A stretch of DNA of 13,480 bases from Prevotellaceae bacterium. GTDB taxonomy: Bacteria; Bacteroidota; Bacteroidia; Bacteroidales; UBA932. Positions 1 through 4,817 of this stretch are shown here, piece after piece (within the stretch, counting starts at the first letter, position 1; each line of letters starts with the position of its first letter). The stretch is from the NCBI GenBank assembly GCA_031257655.1, contig JAIROF010000154.1, forward strand, positions 1 through 13,480, in the 5' to 3' direction. The position numbers were made by a program, and so were the translations under genes. The notes under the pieces were generated by a model. That model was not told where the DNA came from and did not search any database. It saw nothing but the letters and a program-made list of their open reading frames with translations.

Positions 1-17
1 CCTTCCTTCCTTCCTTC
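1..17. repeat. CCTT tetranucleotide tract
   Basis: The window opens with four CCTT units in a row. It may continue to the left of the window. It is a simple-sequence tract with no visible coding role. Confidence 0.8.
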
Positions 18-70
18 AACAGCGCTCGTCATTGGTAGTTGATATTTCTGAGGACAAACAAAAAAAATGA

Positions 71-187
71 CGAGGTAGCCTCGCTCCGCCATTGGTAGCC
101 ATACCCGCTTCTGCAAGTCCCGCAGGGACTGCCTGCGGGGAGAACGCCGAGGTACGTCGTATCGTATTTGCAAGGCTGGCGCCTTGC
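71..187. other. hairpin cluster without a gene
   Basis: This gene-free stretch contains three perfect short stem-loops: CGAGG/CCTCG at 71-83, AGTCCC/GGGACT at 116-130 with loop GCA, and GCAAGGC/GCCTTGC at 170-187, the last followed by TTTT. The middle one belongs to a repeat that recurs inverted near 13030. CATTGGTAG occurs at about 30 and 90 near this cluster. These look like dispersed intergenic repeat elements and not genes; the 170-187 hairpin could also serve as a weak rightward terminator. Confidence 0.5.
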
Positions 188-198
188 TTTTAACCCGA

Positions 199-231
199 CG
201 TAGCGCGGACGCTACGCCGAGCGGTTTTTTT
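199..231 (+). terminator. possible rho-independent terminator, rightward
   Basis: A seven-base perfect stem, CGTAGCG (199-205) and CGCTACG (210-216) with loop CGGA, is followed eight bases later by a run of seven T (225-231). This would terminate a rightward transcript entering from the left of the window. The gap between stem and T run is longer than usual, so the call is tentative. Confidence 0.4.
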
Positions 232-250
232 AATCACACGCTTCCAAGCC

Positions 251-370
251 TTTAGGCTTTTAGTATTTTAGGCTTTTAGTATTAAAGGCTTAAAGGCTTA
301 AAGCCTGAAAGTCTGAAAGTCTGAAAGTCTGAAAACCTTAAAATCTGAAAACCTGAAAGCCTGAAAGCCT
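251..370. repeat. array of fifteen phased octamers
   Basis: Bases 251-370 divide exactly into fifteen 8-base units with no slippage. Units include TTTAGGCT, TTTAGTAT, TAAAGGCT (twice), TAAAGCCT, GAAAGTCT (three times), GAAAACCT (twice), TAAAATCT and GAAAGCCT (twice). The first four units are two exact copies of a 16-mer. The 9-mer TTCCAAGCC occurs on both sides, at 242-250 and 382-390. An 8-base period does not keep a reading frame, so this is not coding. It lies about 120 bases beyond the guaA stop, possibly in its 3' untranslated region. Confidence 0.85.
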
Positions 371-412
371 TTGCAAGGCATTTCCAAGCCCTGAAGGGGC
401 GACCTGCACCCA

Positions 413-433
413 GCATAGGGTAAAACCCTATGC
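413..433. other. 9-bp hairpin downstream of guaA
   Basis: GCATAGGGT (413-421) and ACCCTATGC (425-433) pair perfectly around an AAA loop. It lies 55 bases past the guaA stop in the leftward direction. There is no T run after it on the minus strand, so it is a candidate RNA 3'-end stabiliser or weak terminator and not a classical intrinsic terminator. Confidence 0.55.
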
Positions 434-443
434 GAACTTACAG

Positions 444-490
444 TGCATCGCGCCATTAACCATTAACCATTAACCATTAACCATTAATTA
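444..490 (-). repeat. TTAATGG heptamer array with GGCGCGATGCAC tail, copy 1
   Basis: Read leftward from the guaA stop codon, the sequence is five perfect TTAATGG heptamers (453-487 on the plus strand as CCATTAA) followed by CGCGATGCAC (443-452). The array starts directly at the TAA stop (488-490). The same arrangement follows the stop of the large surface-protein gene at 4746-4817, and a third, oppositely oriented copy lies at 4513-4561. Confidence 0.85.
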
Positions 491-2008
491 CTCCCATTCG
501 ATGGTAGCGGGCGGCTTGCTGCTGATGTCGTAGACCACTCGGTTTACGCCTTTCACCTTGTTTATGATTTCGTTGGAGATTCGGGCAAGAAATTCGTAGG
601 GGAGCTGCGCCCAGTCTGCGGTCATGCCGTCGGTGGAGAGCACAGCGCGCAGGGCGATGGCGTTTTCGTAGGTGCGCTCGTCGCCCATTACGCCTACCGA
701 CTGCACGGGCAGCAGGATGGCGCCGGCTTGCCACACCTTGTGGTATAGCCCGTCGCTGCGCAGCCCCTCAATGAAGATGTGGTCGGCCTCCTGGAGCATG
801 CGGACTTTTTCGGGGGTTACTTCGCCAAGAATCCGCACCCCCAGCCCCGGGCCGGGGAAGGGATGCCGGGCAATGAGGGCCTCGTCGAGCCCCAGCTCGC
901 GCCCCAGGCGCCGCACCTCATCCTTAAAAAGCAGGCGTAGCGGCTCAACGACCTTCAGGTGCATCTTTTCGGGCAGCCCCCCCACGTTGTGGTGCGACTT
1001 GATGGTGGCGCCCGTAATGGAGAGCGATTCGATGATGTCGGGGTAGATGGTGCCTTGCGCCAGCCACGTTACCCCATGCAGCCGGCGCGCCTCCTCCTCA
1101 AAGACGTCGATAAAGCCCTTGCCGATAATTTTGCGCTTTTTTTCAGGCTCCGACACGCCTTTCAGGCTCGCGTAAAAGCGCTCTTTAGCGTCTACGCCAA
1201 TCACGTTAAGCCCCATGGTTGCGTAGCTTTTCATTACCGCCTCCAGCTCGTTTTTGCGCAGCAGGCCGTTGTCGACAAAGATGCAGGTAAGGTTTTTGCC
1301 GATAGCGCGGTTGAGGAGCGCCGCTGCTACGCTCGAATCTACGCCTCCCGACAGCGCGAGCGCCACCCTGTCGCTGCCCAGCTGCTGCCGTAGCGCTTCT
1401 ACGGTGGTGGCGATGAACGACGCCGGCGTCCAGTCCTGCTTGCAGCCGCAGATGCGGATGAAGTTTTGCAGCAGCGCGGGGCCATCCTCCGTGTGGAAGA
1501 CCTCCGGGTGAAACTGCACCCCCCACGTCGGCTCGCCTGCTATTCTGTAGGCGGCGTTGGGCACCTCCTTTGTGGAGGCCACAACGCTAAACCCTTGCGG
1601 CAGCGCGGTAATGGTGTCGCCGTGCGACATCCACACCTGCGCTCCGTTGGCAATGCCCTGCATCAGCTCGTCGCTGCGGGCAATGTTTTGCAGGTGTGCG
1701 CGTCCGTACTCGCGCGTGCCGGCGGGCGCTACCGTTCCGCCGGCGTCGTGCGCCATGAGCTGGGCGCCGTAGCAGATGCCCAGCACCGGAACTTTTCCGC
1801 GAAAGTCGGACAGCGCGGCCTTAAATGCGCCGGCGTCGTACACCGAAAAAGGGCTGCCCGAAAGGATAACGCCTTTTACGCCAACGTCGCCTGACGGGTA
1901 CTTGTTGTAGGGTACAATTTCGCAGTAGGTGTTCATTTCGCGCACGCGCCGGCCTATGAGCTGCGTGGTCTGTGAGCCAAAATCAAGGATGATGAGCTTT
2001 TCTTGCAC
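488..2008 (-). CDS. guaA: GMP synthase (glutamine-hydrolysing)
   Basis: GuaA makes GMP from XMP, ATP and glutamine, the last step of guanine nucleotide synthesis, in the cytoplasm. The 506-residue product has the full two-part plan. The N-terminal class I glutamine amidotransferase holds the nucleophile Cys79 in GICYGAQ and the His167/Glu169 pair in FHPEV. The ATP pyrophosphatase domain has the P-loop SGGVDSS at 220-226, and the C-terminal dimerisation/XMP domain ends in SKPPATIEWE. Length is normal for the family. The start is a GTG (2008-2006); the next residues, QEKLIILDFGSQTTQLIG, match the usual beginning in Bacteroides relatives, and no earlier ATG sits in frame nearby. It is 303 bases from tonB and has its own strong promoter match, so it is probably transcribed separately. 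The stop codon abuts a heptamer array. Confidence 0.98.
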   Translation of the reverse strand: MQEKLIILDFGSQTTQLIGRRVREMNTYCEIVPYNKYPSGDVGVKGVILSGSPFSVYDAGAFKAALSDFRGKVPVLGICYGAQLMAHDAGGTVAPAGTREYGRAHLQNIARSDELMQGIANGAQVWMSHGDTITALPQGFSVVASTKEVPNAAYRIAGEPTWGVQFHPEVFHTEDGPALLQNFIRICGCKQDWTPASFIATTVEALRQQLGSDRVALALSGGVDSSVAAALLNRAIGKNLTCIFVDNGLLRKNELEAVMKSYATMGLNVIGVDAKERFYASLKGVSEPEKKRKIIGKGFIDVFEEEARRLHGVTWLAQGTIYPDIIESLSITGATIKSHHNVGGLPEKMHLKVVEPLRLLFKDEVRRLGRELGLDEALIARHPFPGPGLGVRILGEVTPEKVRMLQEADHIFIEGLRSDGLYHKVWQAGAILLPVQSVGVMGDERTYENAIALRAVLSTDGMTADWAQLPYEFLARISNEIINKVKGVNRVVYDISSKPPATIEWE

Positions 2009-2057
2009 GGTTGTCGATGTTGAATTATAAATGGTGAATGGTGAGCTGTGCGCTCAC

Positions 2058-2120
2058 GCCGAAAGAGGTTCCCTAAAATCTGTGTAAATCTTGCTAAATC
2101 TGCGTCGTCTGCGTGCTGTT
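2058..2120. repeat. degenerate CAGATTTA-type repeats in guaA leader
   Basis: On the minus strand the guaA leader contains successive units ending in GATTTA or GATTTT: ACGCAGATTTA, GCAAGATTTA and CACAGATTTT, preceded by ACGCAGACG. The period is 10-11 bases with drift. Closer to the gene, 2030-2044 carries two AATGGTG heptamers. No known purine riboswitch core was recognised here. Confidence 0.5.
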
Positions 2121-2126
2121 TTCGCG

Positions 2127-2158
2127 CAAAGCTATGCCGAGCGCAGCTTAACAGCAAA
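2127..2158 (-). promoter_or_regulatory. Bacteroidota-type promoter of guaA
   Basis: On the minus strand a TTTG (-33 box, 2158-2155) is followed after exactly 20 bases by TAGCTTTG (2134-2127), a full match to the -7 consensus TAnnTTTG of the Bacteroidota primary sigma factor. It predicts a transcript start near 2120 and a leader of about 110 bases before the GTG. This is the only promoter in the window with both boxes well matched and normally spaced. Confidence 0.7.
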
Positions 2159-2267
2159 ACAACCTCAGTAGAGCAGAGCGATATCGCATAAGCCGCCACC
2201 TCATTACCTTTTGATTAGTGAGCGGCTTGTGGCCAGCCGCAATGCTTGCCGGGTCGTACAGCTTATG
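2148..2267. repeat. diverged 120-bp repeat, copy A
   Basis: This segment aligns along its whole length with 13265-13380. Shared blocks include AACAACCTCAGTAG near the start, CCTCAT in the middle and a run ending in TTATG. It contains a hairpin: AAGCCGC (2190-2196) pairs with GCGGCTT (2222-2228), with an inner CTCATTA/TAGTGAG helix. The -33 box of the guaA promoter lies at its left edge. On the minus strand 2267-2241 reads HKLYDPASI, and the other copy reads HKLYDVASI. Confidence 0.7.
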
Positions 2268-2280
2268 CTGCCACCCAAAT

Positions 2281-2298
2281 TTCAACGTTCAACGTTCA
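2281..2298. repeat. TTCAACG heptamer pair after tonB
   Basis: Two exact TTCAACG heptamers and a third degenerate unit (TTCAAAA) lie 14-31 bases beyond the tonB stop. This is a different heptamer from the TTAATGG arrays but has the same period and the same position relative to a gene end. Confidence 0.6.
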
Positions 2299-2311
2299 AA
2301 ATTTTGTCTGG

Positions 2312-3112
2312 TCATTGGCCCAGCTTGAATACGTAGGTAATGGTTCCGCTTTGGAAGAGGGGGCCGTTGAGGGAGGCGCTGAACTTTGCCCTTCTGGCGG
2401 CTCGCTCTGCCGCATCGTAGAGGGTTGCATCCATTATGGTGGAGCCTTCCTGTCGGGCTTCGGCCTCTACCACGTTGCCGTCTCTGTCCACCTTTATGCG
2501 GACTATCACGCGCCCGGCCTGCTGTATTCGGTAGTCCGGCTCGGGGAGGCTGCCGCTCAGGGAGCGTCCGGCCAGGCTGGCGCCGCTAATCTCTCCCAGC
2601 CCGCTGCCGGCGGCGTTGGGCGAGCGGGGCGAACCGTCCGGCGAGCCTTGGTTGCCCAACGCTGCGCTGGTGCTTTCCCCCTGGGCGGCGGCGGTGCTTT
2701 GCCCCGGAAAGAGGGCGTTGCGGTTTACCTCGCGCGGCTTTTCCGTCGGCTTTTGGGGCGCGTCGTCCGGCGGCTGCTGGGGGTGCTGCTGCGTGGCGCT
2801 TGGCGTGGTTTTGCTCTTTTTACGCTTTCCTTTTTTCTTTTTGGGGGCAATGGCCACCGCCTCTTCGTAATCCTGCGTGAGGGCTTCCTGCTCTCCCTGG
2901 GGGGCGGCTTGCTGCGGCGGTGCGGGTGCGGCTTCCGTTTTGCCGGGCTCTGCCGTGCCTTTTCCCGTCTGAGCGTCGCCAAAGCTGACTAAGATGCCCA
3001 GCTCGGCAGGTGGCGGAAAAGGCTTCCGGTACCCCCACGTGAGGAGCATCAGGAGCAGCGCGCCGTGGAAGAGCACGGTGGCTATCACGCCTTTTGTTTT
3101 GTCCTGCTGCAT
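2312..3112 (-). CDS. tonB: TonB-family energy transducer
   Basis: TonB spans the periplasm and passes energy from the ExbB-ExbD motor to outer-membrane TonB-dependent transporters. The 266-residue product has a short cytoplasmic tail, one membrane helix at about 9-26, a long periplasmic linker rich in Pro, Ala, Gln and Lys (about 50-185, with a Lys/Arg run KKKKGKRKKSK at 91-101), and a C-terminal TonB domain at about 188-266 (PDYRIQQAGRVIVRIKVDRDG, then AARRAKFSAS, TITYVFKLGQ). NRNALFPGQ at 130-138 before the last domain resembles other Bacteroidota TonB linkers as I recall them. The ATG at 3112 lies 32 bases after the exbD stop, so it is very likely the last gene of an exbB-exbD-tonB operon. 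TolA is the main alternative; the C-terminal domain favours TonB. Confidence 0.88.
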   Translation of the reverse strand: MQQDKTKGVIATVLFHGALLLMLLTWGYRKPFPPPAELGILVSFGDAQTGKGTAEPGKTEAAPAPPQQAAPQGEQEALTQDYEEAVAIAPKKKKGKRKKSKTTPSATQQHPQQPPDDAPQKPTEKPREVNRNALFPGQSTAAAQGESTSAALGNQGSPDGSPRSPNAAGSGLGEISGASLAGRSLSGSLPEPDYRIQQAGRVIVRIKVDRDGNVVEAEARQEGSTIMDATLYDAAERAARRAKFSASLNGPLFQSGTITYVFKLGQ

Positions 3113-3144
3113 AGCTTGCTATAAACGGGTAGAAACATTCATAC

Positions 3145-3546
3145 TCAATCTTCGGGGCTGGTGGCCAAGATGACCTTCCAGCGGTGGGTTTTGGCAACGT
3201 TCATCACCTTTACCACCTCGTCGATGGTCACCGTTTTTTCGGCGTAGATGGAGATGGTAGGGTCTTCCCGCCCTTCGAGCAGCTGGCTTAGCTTTACCGG
3301 CAGCTCCGAAAGGGTGACGGGGGTGGTGCCGTCTACGTACAGGTAGGGGCTGTTCTTGGGGATGGACACGCTCACCGCCGGCTTGGACTGCACCTGGTTG
3401 CTGCTTTGCGGCAGCAGCAGCTTGAGCGCGTTGGGGCTTATCATGGTGGAGGTAATCATGAAAAATATGAGGAGGAGGAACACTAAGTCGCTCATCGACG
3501 CGGTGCTAAACGCGACATCCGTCTTTAGGGTTTGCTTGATTGCCAT
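3145..3546 (-). CDS. exbD: ExbD/TolR-family proton channel subunit
   Basis: ExbD works with ExbB as the proton-driven motor that energises TonB at the inner membrane. The 133-residue product has a short cytoplasmic start, one membrane helix at about 19-37 with the proton-carrying Asp at position 20 (SMSDLVFLLLIFFMI), and a small periplasmic domain at about 60-130 (VSVSIPKNSPYLYVDG; TISIYAEKTVTIDEVVKVMNVAKTHRWKVILAT). I start it at the ATG at 3546 (MAIKQTLKTD). The frame stays open to an ATG at 3606, but those 20 extra residues (QPSPPPRCGNHKP...) are unlike the family. It is 102 bases after exbB and 32 before tonB. Only one exbD is present, while many Bacteroidota clusters carry two. Confidence 0.92.
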   Translation of the reverse strand: MAIKQTLKTDVAFSTASMSDLVFLLLIFFMITSTMISPNALKLLLPQSSNQVQSKPAVSVSIPKNSPYLYVDGTTPVTLSELPVKLSQLLEGREDPTISIYAEKTVTIDEVVKVMNVAKTHRWKVILATSPED

Positions 3547-3648
3547 GCGATTTAAATTTTTAGCTGGTTTGTGGTTTCCGCACCTCGGAGGTGGGCTGGG
3601 CTGCAAATTTTGGGTTTTGCCATTTGCCGCTACGCTCCGTTGCGCCCC

Positions 3649-4308
3649 TTACTTTTTGGAGTAGAGCATGTCCATGAACTCCATGGTGCTTGCCTCGAGC
3701 AGGAATACGACGCGCTGCACCTGGGCTATGAGGAGGTTGTAGCCAAAGAAGGCGATGACGCCGACAATAAGCCCGGCAATGGTGGTTACCATAGCCTCGT
3801 ATATGCCCGACGAGAGCAGCTGGATGTCGAGGTTATTGCCGGCGTTGGCCATGTTGAAGAAGGCGCGCACCATGCCGGTTACCGTTCCCAGGAATCCGAG
3901 CATGGGTGCGCCGCCGGCCGTCATTGCCAGGATGGCAAGGCCCTTCTCCAGCCTGGCCACCTCGAGGTTGCCCTCGTTTTCGATGGCGGTTTGGATGTCG
4001 CTTAGCGGGGCGCCGATGCGCTTAATGCCCTTTTCGATGAGGCGAGCCTGCGGGATGGCGCTGGCCTGGCAAAGCGCAATGGCCGCGTCTGTGCGGTTGC
4101 TCAGGAGGTACTCGCGAATGTTGCTCATGAAGTGGTTGTCGACCTTGGAGGCGCGGTGGATAGCAAAAAAGCGCTCTACGAAAACAAGAACGGCTATCAC
4201 GGAAAGCACCAAAATGGGAACCATGACCCACCCGCCTTTGATGGCGAGCTCAAAAAATTCGATTTGTTGCTGCTCTGCTGCCTGAAGTGGTACAAAGGTT
4301 ATAGACAT
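3649..4308 (-). CDS. exbB: MotA/TolQ/ExbB proton channel protein
   Basis: ExbB is the polytopic inner-membrane scaffold of the proton channel that drives TonB. The 219-residue product has three predicted membrane helices at about 28-46 (VMVPILVLSVIAVLVFVERF), 126-148 and 168-192. The family signature is clear: GFLGTVTGMVRAFFNMA at 138-154 and GIYEAMVTTIAGLIVGVIAF at 168-187. The large cytoplasmic loop between helices 1 and 2 includes the usual EKG and ARLEKGL segments. The ATG at 4308 gives a short periplasmic N-terminus and normal length. It is the first gene of the exbB-exbD-tonB cluster, with a TACCTTTG box upstream. TolQ cannot be excluded by sequence alone; the linked tonB supports ExbB. 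Confidence 0.93.
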   Translation of the reverse strand: MSITFVPLQAAEQQQIEFFELAIKGGWVMVPILVLSVIAVLVFVERFFAIHRASKVDNHFMSNIREYLLSNRTDAAIALCQASAIPQARLIEKGIKRIGAPLSDIQTAIENEGNLEVARLEKGLAILAMTAGGAPMLGFLGTVTGMVRAFFNMANAGNNLDIQLLSSGIYEAMVTTIAGLIVGVIAFFGYNLLIAQVQRVVFLLEASTMEFMDMLYSKK

Positions 4309-4351
4309 TTGCTGGTGTGGTTATGCATGAAACATAAAAAATTATATCCCG

Positions 4352-4359
4352 CAAAGGTA
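4352..4359 (-). promoter_or_regulatory. -7 box upstream of exbB
   Basis: TACCTTTG on the minus strand matches TAnnTTTG exactly and would start transcription about 37 bases before the exbB ATG. No TTTG lies at the expected 19-23 base spacing; the nearest, at 4394-4391, is 31 bases away. The call rests on the -7 box and its position only. Confidence 0.45.
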
Positions 4360-4491
4360 AGAAAAATTTTTCGTACCTTCCTTTAAAATGCAAAATTTGA
4401 GCTAATTCTTTTTTTGAGGGAGCTGTGAAAATTCCGAGGTTAACGTTCGTTGAGCTTCGCTGCCAACGATAACGAAATCGGGCGGCGACCG

Positions 4492-4512
4492 TAGGGGCGT
4501 ATTGCATACGCC
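4492..4512. other. GTAGGGGC-type hairpin 1
   Basis: GGCGTAT (4496-4502) and ATACGCC (4506-4512) pair around TGC, and GTAGGGGC (4491-4498) leads in. The same GTAGGGGC lead occurs again at 4636-4643 before another hairpin, so this appears to be a small dispersed repeat family. It directly abuts the left arm of the large inverted repeat. Confidence 0.55.
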
Positions 4513-4560
4513 TAATGGTTAATGGTTAATGGTTAATGGTTAATGGTTAATGGCGCGATG

Positions 4561-4628
4561 CGGCGAAATGACGGCGAAATGACGGCGAAATGACGGCGAA
4601 ATGACGACGAAATGACGACGAAATGACG
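4561..4628. repeat. six tandem 11-mers (CGGCGAAATGA)
   Basis: Four exact CGGCGAAATGA units (4561-4604) are followed by two CGACGAAATGA units (4605-4626). Two further related copies, CGAAATGG and CGGCGAAATGG, lie at 4663-4682 after a hairpin. The period is 11 bases, close to one helical turn, and does not keep a reading frame. Confidence 0.9.
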
Positions 4629-4635
4629 TGTGTAT

Positions 4636-4659
4636 GTAGGGGCAAGGTCTGCTTGCCCC
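4636..4659. other. GTAGGGGC-type hairpin 2
   Basis: GGGGCAAG (4639-4646) and CTTGCCCC (4652-4659) pair perfectly over eight bases with loop GTCTG. It shares the GTAGGGGC lead with the hairpin at 4491-4512. Confidence 0.6.
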
Positions 4660-4697
4660 ACAACGAAATGGCGGCGAAATGGCGTAGGGCGTACCCC

Positions 4698-4727
4698 GCA
4701 CGGCGTAGCATCCACGCTATGCCGTGC
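4698..4727 (-). terminator. 12-bp hairpin past the surface-protein gene
   Basis: GCACGGCGTAGC (4698-4709) pairs with GCTATGCCGTGC (4716-4727), eleven Watson-Crick pairs and one G-T, with loop ATCCAC. It lies about 90 bases beyond the stop of the leftward surface-protein gene and is the strongest stem there. No T run follows on the minus strand, so it may act as a factor-dependent 3' end or be part of the repeat element. Confidence 0.4.
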
Positions 4728-4745
4728 GCAAGGCGCAGCCTCACC

Positions 4746-4817
4746 GTGCATCGCGCCATTAACCATTAACCATTAACCATTAACCATTAACCATTAACCA
4801 TTAACCATTAACCATTA
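4746..4817 (-). repeat. TTAATGG heptamer array, copy 2
   Basis: Eight exact CCATTAA units (4756-4811) and a partial unit run into the stop codon (4815-4817) of the surface-protein gene, so the TAA stop is itself part of the array. Reading leftward, the array is followed by CGCGATGCAC, then GGTGAG. Copy 1 beyond guaA has the same CGCGATGCAC followed by TGTAAG. Confidence 0.9.

Larger units (their letters stand above)
4513..4796. repeat. 284-bp element with 49-bp perfect inverted repeats
   Basis: The arms 4513-4561 and 4748-4796 are exact reverse complements over 49 bases. Each arm consists of TAATGG, five TTAATGG units and CGCGATGC, or their complement. The 186 bases between hold an 11-mer array, a GTAGGGGC-led hairpin and a 12-bp hairpin. 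The right array continues by further heptamers to the stop of the surface-protein gene. The layout resembles paired, head-to-head REP/BIME-type elements. Open frames on either strand here only translate the repeats. Confidence 0.85.

Noticed and set aside
251..370. CRISPR array
   Set aside because: Units are 8 bases with no spacers between them, and no cas gene is nearby; the same holds for the other arrays.
453..487. Telomere-like heptamer repeat
   Set aside because: TTAATGG only loosely resembles eukaryotic telomere heptamers; the arrays are internal, short and flanked by bacterial genes.
2009..2126. Purine riboswitch in the guaA leader
   Set aside because: The leader is long enough, but no known purine aptamer core or matching junction could be recognised; degenerate repeats explain its content.
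2246..2992. 248-codon rightward open frame opposite tonB
   Set aside because: It is the antisense shadow of the tonB gene, whose product has clear domains; the antisense product is low-complexity Gly/Arg/Leu.
3547..3606. Longer exbD start at 3606
   Set aside because: The extra 20 residues are Pro- and Arg-rich, unlike the family N-terminus, while the ATG at 3546 gives normal ExbD topology.
4533..4766. Overlapping leftward open frames with repeated RRHFAVIS-like residues
   Set aside because: They are translations of the 11-mer array and hairpins; two frames read the same repeat, and no start signal or family resemblance supports a protein.
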